Shown here: positions 27,023 through 36,409 of the stretch, piece by piece
Layout: every line of letters starts with the position of its first letter
How positions within the stretch are numbered: the stretch's first letter is position 1
DNA from: RQOF01 sp964394475
Lineage (GTDB): Bacteria > Calditrichota > Calditrichia > RBG-13-44-9
Direction of reading: 5' to 3'
Length of the DNA stretch: 64,000 nucleotides
NCBI GenBank assembly: GCA_964394475.1
Contig: CAYMXZ010000001.1
Location: 4,949-68,948, forward strand
The notes under the pieces: model-generated
Told to the model about the DNA's origin: nothing
Database searches by the model: none
Seen by the model: only the letters and a program-made list of their open reading frames with translations
Program-made: the position numbers and the translations under genes

Positions 27023-28249
27023 CGACGTCGATGTCATCATTTTCTGCTTGATTTTCTTCCCCTTCAACAAATGCTCTCTTCCTGTAATCATCAGAATAGC
27101 AAAAGGAATAACAGGCAGTAAATATTTCTCCCAATTGTTGTAGGAAAATGCCATGATGAACAGGAAAAATAGTGTGGCCAGTTCGGCGAAGAACACCGGT
27201 CCAGCAGACCGAGAGCGAATCTGTTTAGAAAGGCTGATCAGCAGGTTGATGAAGAGGGGCAAAGCGAATAAAAATGTGAGATAGAAAACCAGATGTTCTG
27301 CACTCTCGCCAACTACCCGGCGAACAAGACGATGAAATAATCCGGAAGTATAGACTTTGAATTGGGAGACAGATTCAGAGGATTTTATAGGAAAAAGAAA
27401 GTATGTCCATGAAAAAATAAAGGAAACGACATTTATTTTTGAATGAATATAAATTTTTCTCCAATACCAGAGAATAAGCGGTGAGAGATAAACGAACAGC
27501 GAGCACAGGTAAAACACGATGTATTCAGTATGGAAATAAAATCCGTTGTTGAGATAATATTTTTTCAATTCATTATTCGGACTCAATCCCTGCCACAGTA
27601 AGAATAACATCAGCAATGGAATGTGGGCCATACACAACGCGACCACCATTTTTAAATAGCCTTTTTCTTTAGAAATATACACTCCCCATAAGAAGTAAAA
27701 GAATGCTGCTAAACTCCAGAAGAGAAGATACTGCCGGCATAAAAGACCGCCTGCCAGTGAAATGGCAAACAAAGTGGCTTTTCGGTCGTGAAAAGAAATG
27801 AGACTGATGGCGATAAAAAACATCGCCAACATATCGGTATAGATAAAAACAGTCAGGCCAATCATATAGGGTTGTAAAATCATAAAAGCAGTGAGGAGTA
27901 AGGCGGTTGATGTGTCCTGATACCAGCGATGAAAAAACTGGTAAAAGGCCAGAAAAGTAAAAAATGCAATGATCAAAGACAAAAGTCGCAATCGTGCTAA
28001 TTCAAATCCAACTATTTTTCCCCATAGTCCATAAATTAAAAAGGGCAGAGGGGTGGACATTTCATTATACTGGGTTAAGGTCTGCAGATTTAAATTTTCA
28101 ATAAGATAGGTGCTGGTTTTGATGTAATGACCTTCATCGTGCCAGACAGGCTGACGGCGGGCCACTGTAAAATAGAGAATGGTTTCATACACCAAAAGAA
28201 ATGTAATAAGCAGAAGGAGAGATGTTTTGAAAGAAGATAGAATCTTCAT
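26996..28249 (-). CDS. GT-C-type membrane glycosyltransferase-like protein
   Basis: A 417-residue protein with about ten hydrophobic segments. The first periplasmic loop holds PVWHDEGHYIKTSTYLIEN, an acidic motif after helix 1 as in lipid-linked-sugar GT-C transferases such as the ALG10/DIE2 and ArnT groups. These enzymes take sugar from a polyprenyl-phosphate donor and attach it to an acceptor on the outer face of the inner membrane. The donor and acceptor are unknown. It is downstream of murA on the same strand with a 109-bp gap, so co-transcription is possible. Its last nine codons overlap the convergent kinase-like gene. Confidence 0.65.
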   Translation of the reverse strand: MKILSSFKTSLLLLITFLLVYETILYFTVARRQPVWHDEGHYIKTSTYLIENLNLQTLTQYNEMSTPLPFLIYGLWGKIVGFELARLRLLSLIIAFFTFLAFYQFFHRWYQDTSTALLLTAFMILQPYMIGLTVFIYTDMLAMFFIAISLISFHDRKATLFAISLAGGLLCRQYLLFWSLAAFFYFLWGVYISKEKGYLKMVVALCMAHIPLLMLFLLWQGLSPNNELKKYYLNNGFYFHTEYIVFYLCSLFVYLSPLILWYWRKIYIHSKINVVSFIFSWTYFLFPIKSSESVSQFKVYTSGLFHRLVRRVVGESAEHLVFYLTFLFALPLFINLLISLSKQIRSRSAGPVFFAELATLFFLFIMAFSYNNWEKYLLPVIPFAILMITGREHLLKGKKIKQKMMTSTSSFLVMGEK

Positions 28250-28358
28250 TTTGAAGGATGTGAAGTTAAAAAATGTATTTCATGGTTTTTCAGAGCGATA
28301 GATGATGCAAAGATATTCAATCAACAATAATCGGTAATCTGACTGATCCTGCTTTTCA

Positions 28359-29624
28359 TCAAATGATATCACCCGCACTTTCGCGCCGGATATCCGCTCC
28401 CAGCTGCTGCAGCTTTTGTTCGATTTTTTCATATCCACGATCAATATGGTATACCCGAAAAATTTCGCTGGTGCCTTTTGCGGCCAGAGCGGCAATGACC
28501 AGAGAGGCTGAAGCTCGTAGATCAGTGCTCATTACCGGCGCTCCTTTCAATTCCTTAACTCCTTGAATGAAGGCCGAATTATTTTTTTGAACGATTTGAG
28601 CTCCCAGCCGATTTAATTCTGGCACATGCGTAAATCGGTCCGTAAAAATGGTATCTGTAACGACACTGCTGCCTTCCGCCAGACTCATTAAAGCAATCCA
28701 TTGGGCTTGCATATCGGTTGGAAAACCTGGATAAACGGCGGTGGTGACATTTACCGGTTGAATGGGGCCGTGGCTTTTCAGAGTGATCTGGTTGTCGCTG
28801 AAGTCGATCTGACTGCCGCTTTCTCGCAATTTCTCAATCACTTCCAGCAGGTGTTGTGGTTGACAGGAGGTGAGGGTAATTTCTCCGCCGGTAATACGAG
28901 CGGCGGTGAGGAAAGTGGCGGTTTCAATACGGTCTGGAATAACCGTATAATCGGTAGGATGAAGGCCAGGCATACCTTCAATCTGCACCGTTTTTGTACC
29001 GAGTCCCTGAATCCGTGCGCCCATCTGAATAAGGAAATGTCCCAGATCCACGATTTCCGGTTCAATAGCGGCGTTTTCCAGAATGGTAAGGCCATCTGCC
29101 AGAACAGCGGCCATCATCACATTGCCAGTAGCGCCCACACTGGAAACGTCGAAGTGGATAGGGGTGCCATGCAATTTTTTGCAGGAAGCGACAATAAAAC
29201 CGCGATCGAGGTCTATCTCGGCACCCAGTTTTTTCATTCCCTTAATATGGAGATCAACCGGCCGTGGTCCCCAGGCACATCCTCCTGGTAAGGATACCTT
29301 TGCATTTTTAAAACGAGCTAATAAGGGTCCAAGCACATAAATTGAAGCCCTCATGGTTTTCACCAGTTCATAAGGAGCTTCAGGGAAATCAGCCTGGGTG
29401 GTATCAATGATCAGAGTATGCTCTGAAAATTCAACTTTTGCACCGATGATTCTCAGCAGGTGAGCCATGGTACGAACATCACGCAGTTCAGGAACATTAT
29501 ATAGAGTGTATTTCCCAGGAGCAAGCAGCGTGGCAGCCATAATGGGCAACATGGCATTTTTTGACCCGCTCACCGGAATAGTTCCCTGCAATGGTTTACC
29601 GCCACTAACGATAAATTTGTCCAC
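28359..29624 (-). CDS. murA: UDP-N-acetylglucosamine 1-carboxyvinyltransferase
   Basis: A 421-residue MurA, the enzyme that adds enolpyruvate to UDP-GlcNAc in the first committed step of peptidoglycan synthesis in the cytosol. Lys22 in VSGSKNAMLP and Cys116 in LPGGCAWGPRPVDLHI are the conserved catalytic residues; because Cys is kept, the enzyme should be fosfomycin-sensitive. IPDRIETATFL and the C-terminal DLRASASLVIAALAA segments are typical. The start is a GTG, with GGAGG five bases upstream (29630-29634). It lies 45 bp downstream of recN on the same strand. Confidence 0.96.
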   Translation of the reverse strand: MDKFIVSGGKPLQGTIPVSGSKNAMLPIMAATLLAPGKYTLYNVPELRDVRTMAHLLRIIGAKVEFSEHTLIIDTTQADFPEAPYELVKTMRASIYVLGPLLARFKNAKVSLPGGCAWGPRPVDLHIKGMKKLGAEIDLDRGFIVASCKKLHGTPIHFDVSSVGATGNVMMAAVLADGLTILENAAIEPEIVDLGHFLIQMGARIQGLGTKTVQIEGMPGLHPTDYTVIPDRIETATFLTAARITGGEITLTSCQPQHLLEVIEKLRESGSQIDFSDNQITLKSHGPIQPVNVTTAVYPGFPTDMQAQWIALMSLAEGSSVVTDTIFTDRFTHVPELNRLGAQIVQKNNSAFIQGVKELKGAPVMSTDLRASASLVIAALAAKGTSEIFRVYHIDRGYEKIEQKLQQLGADIRRESAGDII

Positions 29625-29668
29625 ATCATCCTCCGGCTCTTTTCCTCAAGAATATAAACAAAAACCGC

Positions 29669-31393
29669 TCATCGGTTTTCGCTGATCTGTTCTTCGGCTT
29701 CTTTAATCAGCTGGCGTGCACTTTGTAAAATCTCTTCGCTGAGTTTTTTCCCGCCCATTAGACTGGCAATTTCTTTCACTCGATTTTCACCAGACAATAA
29801 ATTTACCCGACTGAAAGTTCGCCCATTATCAACATATTTTTCCACCCGATAGTGTGCTTTCCCAAAAGCCGCAATCTGTGGAAGGTGAGTGATACAAATA
29901 ATCTGATGGGTTTGAGCTAATTGACGAATACTTTTCCCTACCGCTAAAGCAATTTGCCCAGATACGCCGGCATCGATCTCGTCAAAGATTAACAGCGGAA
30001 TTCGATCGGCATCGGCCAAAATATTTTTTAATGTTAACATGATGCGTGAAATCTCACCACCTGAAGCAATCCTGGCCAGTGGCTTAAAGTCCTCACCCGG
30101 GTTGGGGGAAATGTAAAATTCAATCTGATCAATTCCCCACTCATCACCCTGATAGTTTTTGCCTTGATAATGACAGATTCCTGTTTCGCTCTCCTGCCAG
30201 GTAAAATCGACCCGAAATTTCATCTTTGGCATGCCGATTTCTTTGAGTAATGCGATTACCTGTTGTTCTAATTTTTTAGCCACCTCTTTACGCTGCTGGG
30301 AGAGTGAAATAGCGCTCTGGCTATAGACCGAAATTTTATCTGCTAATTTTTTTTGGCACTTTTCCACTTCGAAATCGATATTCTCCTGCAGGTATAAATC
30401 CTTTTCAATTGTTGCCAGATAGTTCAAAATCTCTTCAATACTTTTCCCATATTTTTTCTTTAATGCCGAAATCGTCGCCAGGCGTTGCTCAATTTCTTCC
30501 AATCGTTTTGGATTGAATTCCAGATGATTTTGAAATTCTTCAATGCTGCGGCCCGCTTCCTCAATGATGATTTTGGCCGATGCAAATTCATTGCTGATGG
30601 CTTTTAGCTCCTGAGAAAAGTCCGATAGTTCCAGCAGAATATGCTGAGCCGTTCCCATCAATTGACTTAAATTACTTTCTTTGTTCCCTTCAACGATTTC
30701 TTGAAACTGAGCAGCCAGAGAATAAATTTTCTCGGCATTCATTAAGATCTTGCGTTCGTTTTCCAGTTGCTGGTCTTCCTCTTTCTGCAACTGTGCTTTT
30801 TTTATCTCCTGAATCTGAAACTGATAGAGTTCGTACTTTTCAGCCAGCGCTTTGCGCTGAGCTTCTAAATTCTGGAGATCTTCTCTGGCTTTCTGGACTT
30901 CCTGATATGCCTGACTGACTTTCTGAATTTCCGGAGAAAGTTTTCCCAAAGAATCAATAAAATAGCGGTGAGTCTCTTTCCTCAACAAACTCTGATGTTC
31001 GTTTTGGCTGTGGATATCTACCAATAAATCTCCAATTTCGGCCAGGGTACCAATGGTGACCGGCACATCATTAATAAAAGCCCGTGAGCTGCCTTTTACT
31101 GAAATTTCTCTTCGCAAAATAATTTCATCATCGGGTTCCAGTCCCTTTTCTTTCAAGAGATGTCGTAGATCTGGTAAGTGGCGGGTATCAAAAATGGCTT
31201 CCACAGAAGCTTTCTCTGCTCCGCTGCGAACAACTTCAGAAAATACTCTTCCTCCTAATACCGCCGAAATCGCCCCAATTAAGATAGACTTACCGGTACC
31301 GGTTTCACCGGTGAGAATATTCAAACCGTTCTGAAATTCCAATTGCAGGTTATGAGCCAGAGCAAAGTTTTGTATGAAAATGGATTTTAACAT
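29669..31393 (-). CDS. recN: DNA repair ATPase RecN
   Basis: A 574-residue SMC-like protein acting in double-strand break repair. The N-terminal ATPase half begins LKSIFIQNFALAHNLQLEF with Walker A GETGTGKSILIGAI at about 30-43. A long central coiled coil (about 150-380) follows. The C-terminal half has the signature ASGGEISRIMLTLK and Walker B PLLIFDEIDAGVSG. Length and layout match RecN. It lies 120 bp downstream of the propeller protein gene and 45 bp upstream of murA. No LexA-type box is evident upstream, so SOS control is not shown. Confidence 0.95.
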   Translation of the reverse strand: MLKSIFIQNFALAHNLQLEFQNGLNILTGETGTGKSILIGAISAVLGGRVFSEVVRSGAEKASVEAIFDTRHLPDLRHLLKEKGLEPDDEIILRREISVKGSSRAFINDVPVTIGTLAEIGDLLVDIHSQNEHQSLLRKETHRYFIDSLGKLSPEIQKVSQAYQEVQKAREDLQNLEAQRKALAEKYELYQFQIQEIKKAQLQKEEDQQLENERKILMNAEKIYSLAAQFQEIVEGNKESNLSQLMGTAQHILLELSDFSQELKAISNEFASAKIIIEEAGRSIEEFQNHLEFNPKRLEEIEQRLATISALKKKYGKSIEEILNYLATIEKDLYLQENIDFEVEKCQKKLADKISVYSQSAISLSQQRKEVAKKLEQQVIALLKEIGMPKMKFRVDFTWQESETGICHYQGKNYQGDEWGIDQIEFYISPNPGEDFKPLARIASGGEISRIMLTLKNILADADRIPLLIFDEIDAGVSGQIALAVGKSIRQLAQTHQIICITHLPQIAAFGKAHYRVEKYVDNGRTFSRVNLLSGENRVKEIASLMGGKKLSEEILQSARQLIKEAEEQISENR

Positions 31394-31513
31394 GTCTGTT
31401 TATTTCCCGACCACCATCGAATTTACACACAGTTAAAAGAGAAATTCAAGATTTGTTTTGGAATCGTTAATTTCCAACTCCGGAAATCAGTATATAAATA
31501 TCACGGAAATAAT

Positions 31514-33877
31514 TTATTCCCGGATAATCAAAAATTTTCCCGCTTTTGAGTTGCCCGCTTCATCGGTAATCATATAGATATAAACGCCGCTGGACACCAA
31601 CCGCCCTTCATTATTACGGCAATTCCAGCGGGCGAAACTGCCAAAAAAATCCAGACTGTTTTTCAGATTCAACGTGCGCACCAATCGCCCGGTCGAAGTC
31701 AAGACCTTGATTTCGCTGTTGGGCGTTAAATTGCGGAAATAAATATAATTTTCCCGGCCCTCAGCAATTTGTAATGGAGAAGGACCCACCTGGTGCTGAT
31801 CAAGACTTTTGAGAGGTGTGGTAAAAGGATTACTGCGCAATATAGCTAATCCGGATAACGTCGTGCAGTACACATCACCGGTTTGGGCATCCACGTACAC
31901 TCCACGGATTTCCTGGCTGGGTAGATTGGTAAAATAGATATTCTGCCCGGTCACTTCGCTGGTCTTGGGCACAAAATGAACCCAGCTCTTTTGGTCAAAA
32001 GGTGAACTGCGGGAGAGCAGGAGACTTAAACCCTGATCAGTGGCGAACCACTTGTTATTTTCTGAATCCACAAAAATTCCGTTTATTTTTAAGCCTATCG
32101 GCTGATAATCTTCTCGGAAATCATAGACATAGCCGTTAAAATAGGCATTCAGTCCGGCCACCGTCCCAAACCAGACATACCCATCCTGATCGCTGGCGAT
32201 GGCGAAACAGGAATTATTTTTAATATTATCGGTTTCAGTATATTTTGACCAGACAATATTCTGAGAATCCTGGAAGCGCATAGAAACGATTCCATAGCGA
32301 TCGGTTCCAATCCAGTTATTGTTGAATATATCGCTGGTAATCACTGCGGCCGGGGCTCCTTCAATTTGCAACTCTTCGCCAATTTGAATTTTTTCCCAAC
32401 TGGTGCTGTCGTAAGCCTGTACACCAAAGGAAGTGCCGTTATAACGAATGATCGGTCTCCCACTTCTCACAGCCGGAGTGATAATCCAGATACAATTCCG
32501 GAATCTGTCTACTAAGAAATCAGTCACAACTAAAAGATTGGGAGCGTTCACGGTGTAGGAGAGAAAATGTCGGACGGAATCAGGGGGGTAGACCATGATG
32601 GTATCATTCTCGGTGGCAGAAGAAATCCATAACAAACCCGGATCAACATAATTATTGAAATGATAAAATATGAAATCAGGATCGATGATCAGCATCCCTC
32701 CATTCCAGGTACCGATCCACATATTATTTTGATCATCTTCTATTACTTTTTGAGCCGAGGCGGTGTTCTGCCAACCCCCTAAATAACGAAAATTTTTCCA
32801 CTGCCCGTCCGGAAATAAAACGGAGAAACCTTTGGCTCTTTGATCGGAATAAATTCCTGATGTCACCCATAGTTCTCTTCGACTATTCAGGATGAGACTT
32901 CCCAGAATGTTATCCACCGGCCCATTAAATCGGATGGTTTGAAGGCTTCTGGTGTTTAATAATCCCTGTTCAGCAAAACTGACCCAAAAACCACCGTTGG
33001 GATCAGGAATAAAATCATTAATGGTATTCACCGATGTGGAATATTGTGGAGAAAAATCGTTATTTTGAAAATGATAAATTGTCCTGGAATTATCGATAAA
33101 TATTTGTGATTGATTTATCTGGATATGTCTGATAGCGAGATTGCCAAAATTTTGAAAATTTTCTTGATAATAAATAGACAGTCCGGTACTGGTACCTATT
33201 AGAAGGCTATCGGCTTTTACTGCCAGAGATAAAATAGTGTTGTGTGGAAGCCCATTACTGGTGGTATATGATCTCCAATTTCCAGCCGATTTTAGATTAT
33301 TATTCAAGAAATTACCCGGTGCAGAAAATAATCCGTTATTGCTTGCTACCCATATCTTATGCTGAAAATATATGATTTGCTGGAAAGTATCAAAATCTCG
33401 ATTGAAATTGGTAAAAAAATCCCTGAATTGATAGCGTTGTCTTTCCTGATCGTATAGATACACCGCGATTAATTTTTTGCATCCGATCCATAAAGTATCT
33501 TCCACCGCCTCTATCGAGAAAATCTCATTTCCCTTTAAACTGTAATCTTCGGTAATTAATTGGCCATTTTTCTGGAAAAATGAAACGATTCCACCACTGG
33601 TGGCAGCAATGAAAGTACCTCGAGCTGTAAAGGCGCCGGTGGTAAACTGATGATCCGTTAATCCATTTTCCACTGTAATTTTTTGATAGAGATTGGAGGA
33701 GAGAGGATAAATGATCAGTCCACCGGTTGTGAGTAAATAAAGAGTATCCTGGCTGCTCAGAATGTCTTTAACATCATTGGAGTTTGTTATAATTTCCCAA
33801 TTAAAATTAATTGCCAATACATGGAGAGGAATAACGCACATGAAAAAGATAATAAAGGATAATTTAGTTCGATTCAT
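31514..33877 (-). CDS. Two-propeller surface protein with C-terminal sorting-like domain (PorZ-like)
   Basis: A 787-residue exported protein. After a signal peptide (hydrophobic core about 6-20, ending VLA/IN), two beta-propeller modules built from repeats such as DTLYLLTTGGLIIY, NNMWIGTWNGGML and GYVWFGTVAGLNAY cover about 25-690. The final 80 residues form a FlgD/T9SS-CTD-like Ig fold (EIKVLTSTGRLVRTL, SSGVYIYMITDEAG). Length and layout match PorZ, the T9SS component that helps attach cargo to the surface, but similar two-component-type propellers exist, so this is a likely rather than firm call. I use the ATG at 33877, with AGGTG upstream, instead of a GTG three codons earlier. It is 86 bp after ribH. 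Confidence 0.65.
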   Translation of the reverse strand: MNRTKLSFIIFFMCVIPLHVLAINFNWEIITNSNDVKDILSSQDTLYLLTTGGLIIYPLSSNLYQKITVENGLTDHQFTTGAFTARGTFIAATSGGIVSFFQKNGQLITEDYSLKGNEIFSIEAVEDTLWIGCKKLIAVYLYDQERQRYQFRDFFTNFNRDFDTFQQIIYFQHKIWVASNNGLFSAPGNFLNNNLKSAGNWRSYTTSNGLPHNTILSLAVKADSLLIGTSTGLSIYYQENFQNFGNLAIRHIQINQSQIFIDNSRTIYHFQNNDFSPQYSTSVNTINDFIPDPNGGFWVSFAEQGLLNTRSLQTIRFNGPVDNILGSLILNSRRELWVTSGIYSDQRAKGFSVLFPDGQWKNFRYLGGWQNTASAQKVIEDDQNNMWIGTWNGGMLIIDPDFIFYHFNNYVDPGLLWISSATENDTIMVYPPDSVRHFLSYTVNAPNLLVVTDFLVDRFRNCIWIITPAVRSGRPIIRYNGTSFGVQAYDSTSWEKIQIGEELQIEGAPAAVITSDIFNNNWIGTDRYGIVSMRFQDSQNIVWSKYTETDNIKNNSCFAIASDQDGYVWFGTVAGLNAYFNGYVYDFREDYQPIGLKINGIFVDSENNKWFATDQGLSLLLSRSSPFDQKSWVHFVPKTSEVTGQNIYFTNLPSQEIRGVYVDAQTGDVYCTTLSGLAILRSNPFTTPLKSLDQHQVGPSPLQIAEGRENYIYFRNLTPNSEIKVLTSTGRLVRTLNLKNSLDFFGSFARWNCRNNEGRLVSSGVYIYMITDEAGNSKAGKFLIIRE

Positions 33878-33963
33878 GAAAAACACCTGTGAATGGTTCG
33901 GCTCATTTCAATTACCTATTAAACGGGATTTCGAATATATTGATTTATTGTATGTCGATTTTT

Positions 33964-34431
33964 TCAGGATAATTTGGGCAACAGATCGGCCATTTCAATT
34001 GCCGAAAGGGCGGCATCCCAACCCTTGTTGCCGGCTTTTGTACCCGCTCGTTCGATTGCTTGTTCCAGAGTATCAGCGGTAATAATTCCAAAAATTACTG
34101 GTTTGCCAGTCTCCATAGAAGAGTGGGCTATTCCTTTTGCCACCTCAGCCGCGATATATTCGAAATGCGGAGTTGCTCCGCGGATCACCGCTCCCAGACA
34201 GATGACGGCATCATACTGGTTGCTTTTGGCTAACCGGTGGGCGACAGTTGGAATTTCAAAAGAGCCGGGCACCCAAAAAATCCGGATGTCTTTTTCATTT
34301 GCCTTATGCCTGTATAAACAATCCAGTGCCCCTTCCAATAATTTGGAGGAAATAAATTCATTAAAACGGCTAATGACAATAGCGAATTTACGCTTTTCGG
34401 CAGAAAGCATTCCTTGAATATGTTCTGGCAT
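33964..34431 (-). CDS. ribH: 6,7-dimethyl-8-ribityllumazine synthase
   Basis: A 155-residue lumazine synthase that condenses the pyrimidinedione intermediate with dihydroxybutanone phosphate, the penultimate riboflavin step. FAIVISRFNEFISSKLLEGA, VPGSFEIPTVAHRLA, AVICLGAVIRGATPHFEYIA and KPVIFGIITADTLEQA are family hallmarks; the His in TPHFEY is catalytic. The start at 34431 has AGGGGA seven bases upstream; an ATG six codons earlier lacks a ribosome binding site. It is the last riboflavin gene of the cluster, 89 bp after ribBA. Confidence 0.96.
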   Translation of the reverse strand: MPEHIQGMLSAEKRKFAIVISRFNEFISSKLLEGALDCLYRHKANEKDIRIFWVPGSFEIPTVAHRLAKSNQYDAVICLGAVIRGATPHFEYIAAEVAKGIAHSSMETGKPVIFGIITADTLEQAIERAGTKAGNKGWDAALSAIEMADLLPKLS

Positions 34432-34520
34432 AATTTTTTCCCCTATCATATGTGAAAGTAATACAGCATTTAAAATTTATCAAGTACTGAATTTATCTCT
34501 ATAACTAATTTTGTTCAATT

Positions 34521-35750
34521 TTAGGGATTTGGTTTTTTATCGAATAACAACAAGTGTCCTAGTTTTTCCTTTTTGGTTTTTAAGTACCCTTCATTAATTG
34601 GATTTGGAGAAATTTGAATCGGCACCCGTTCCAGAATTTCTAATCCGTAACCCTGCAGACCCACTACCTTTTTGGGATTGTTGGTCATTAACCTTATTTT
34701 TTTAATTCCCAGATCCAGCAGCATCTGAGCACCCAAACCATAATCTCGCAAATCAGCTTTGAATCCCAACATTTCATTGGCTTCGACAGTATCTTTACCT
34801 TCATCCTGTAATTTGTAGGCTAAAATCTTGTTGGGGAGCCCGATCCCCCGTCCTTCCTGGCGCATGTAAAGTAAAGCTCCCCGTCCTTCTTTTTCAATTT
34901 GCTGGAGAGCATGGTGAAGTTGATCGCCGCAATCACAGCGCAATGAACCGAAAGTATCACCGGTAAGACATTCCGAATGGACTCTTACCAGCACAGGTTT
35001 GCCGTCTGCCACATCGCCCTTTACCAGTGCCAGATGATGATCTTTAGGGTCAAGTGTGTTTTCATAAAGAATTAATTGAAATTGTCCATAGGCGGTGGGA
35101 AGCTTCACTTCGGTAATTCGTTTTACCAGTTTTTCGCGCCGCCTTCGATACTTAATGAGGTCCGCGATGGTAATCATCTTCAGTTGGTGCTGTTGGGCAA
35201 TTTTCTGCAAAGTAGGAACACGGGCCATGTGGCCATCTTCATCAAGGATTTCACATAAGACCCCCGAAGGATTCATGCCGGCCATCTGGGTGAGATCAAT
35301 CACCGCTTCAGTGTGACCTGCCCGCCGTAAAACTCCACCTGGCTTGGCAATGAGCGGAAAAATATGTCCCGGCCGTGCCAGATCATGTGGTTTGGTTTTG
35401 GGATCAATAGCGGTCTTGATAGTTAAAGCTCTATCGTAAGCCGATACGCCGGTGGTGGTGCCATGACGGGCATCGATGGTTACCGTAAAGGCAGTTCCAT
35501 GCAGAGCGGTATTATAATCCACCATGTTATCAAGCTCTAATTCTTGCGCGCGTTTTTCGGTGAGAGCCAGACAGACAATCCCCCGGCCGAACTTGGTCAT
35601 AAAATTAATAGCCTCGGAAGTTACCTTCTCGGCAGCCATGATGAAATCTCCCTCGTTCTCCCGATCTTCATCATCGACGACAATTAAAATTTTACCCTGT
35701 CGGAGGTCTTCCAGAGCTTCTTCAATCGTTGAGAAAACAGGTTTTACCAT
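34521..35750 (-). CDS. ribBA: Bifunctional DHBP synthase / GTP cyclohydrolase II
   Basis: A 409-residue fusion catalysing both entry reactions of riboflavin synthesis. The N-terminal half (about 1-205) makes 3,4-dihydroxy-2-butanone 4-phosphate, with DDEDRENEGDFIMAAEKV and RHGTTTGVSAYDRA. The C-terminal half (about 210-405) opens GTP, with the zinc ligands in SECLTGDTFGSLRCDCGDQL and the catalytic segment YMRQEGRGIGLPNK. Both active sites look complete. GGGAGAAG precedes the ATG. It lies 19 bp downstream of ribE. Confidence 0.97.
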   Translation of the reverse strand: MVKPVFSTIEEALEDLRQGKILIVVDDEDRENEGDFIMAAEKVTSEAINFMTKFGRGIVCLALTEKRAQELELDNMVDYNTALHGTAFTVTIDARHGTTTGVSAYDRALTIKTAIDPKTKPHDLARPGHIFPLIAKPGGVLRRAGHTEAVIDLTQMAGMNPSGVLCEILDEDGHMARVPTLQKIAQQHQLKMITIADLIKYRRRREKLVKRITEVKLPTAYGQFQLILYENTLDPKDHHLALVKGDVADGKPVLVRVHSECLTGDTFGSLRCDCGDQLHHALQQIEKEGRGALLYMRQEGRGIGLPNKILAYKLQDEGKDTVEANEMLGFKADLRDYGLGAQMLLDLGIKKIRLMTNNPKKVVGLQGYGLEILERVPIQISPNPINEGYLKTKKEKLGHLLLFDKKPNP

Positions 35751-35769
35751 TTGGTACTTCTCCCTTAAA

Positions 35770-36405
35770 TTAATATCCCCAATCTTTTATTTTTTCATAT
35801 GTTAGAGAATTCGGTGTACTGGACAGCAAAAGTTTTTCCAGATAGCGCGGAATGATATCAACCTCGATGTTGACTAAATCTCCTGCGTGCTTTTCCCGCA
35901 AGGTAGTATGCTGGGCCGTGTAAGGGATAATGCTGATTCCAATTAAATTGCCCTCCATTCTGGCAATGGTAAGGCTTATTCCGTCTACGGCAATGCTACC
36001 TTCCGGGATACAATAGCGTACAAATTCCGCTGGTAGGTGTATCTCCAAATAATAATTTTCCGCTCGCTTATCCAGACGTTGAATCCTGGCGGTGCTGTTC
36101 ACATGGCCTAAAACCAGATGTCCTCCCAGAGGAGTTTCTAAAGTAAGGGAGGTTTCTAAATTGACTTTGCGACCGATTTTATACTCTCCAAGGGTGGTCT
36201 TTTGTAATGTTTCTCCGACCGCCTGGACGGTAAATTCTCGCTCTTTCATCCGGATGACAGTCTGACAGGCACCATCAATAGCGATCGAATCATGAGCCTT
36301 TAATTTAGAAATAACCTTCGGAGCAGCAATGGTCAGCTCACGCCCGTCAGCCATTTTTTTAATGTGAATTACTTCTCCGATTTCTTCGATTATTCCGGTA
36401 AACAT
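35770..36405 (-). CDS. ribE: Riboflavin synthase alpha subunit
   Basis: A 211-residue riboflavin synthase, which dismutates two lumazine molecules to riboflavin. Two lumazine-binding barrels are repeated: MFTGIIEEIGEV...DSIAIDGACQTV (1-97) and GHLVLGHVNSTARI...GSIAVDGISLTI (98-195). The start is set at the ATG giving MFTGIIEEIG, the family's invariant N-terminus, not at a longer upstream frame that overlaps ribD. It begins four bases after the ribD stop without its own clear ribosome binding site, so it is probably translationally coupled to ribD. Confidence 0.95.
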   Translation of the reverse strand: MFTGIIEEIGEVIHIKKMADGRELTIAAPKVISKLKAHDSIAIDGACQTVIRMKEREFTVQAVGETLQKTTLGEYKIGRKVNLETSLTLETPLGGHLVLGHVNSTARIQRLDKRAENYYLEIHLPAEFVRYCIPEGSIAVDGISLTIARMEGNLIGISIIPYTAQHTTLREKHAGDLVNIEVDIIPRYLEKLLLSSTPNSLTYEKIKDWGY

Positions 36406-36409
36406 GGGT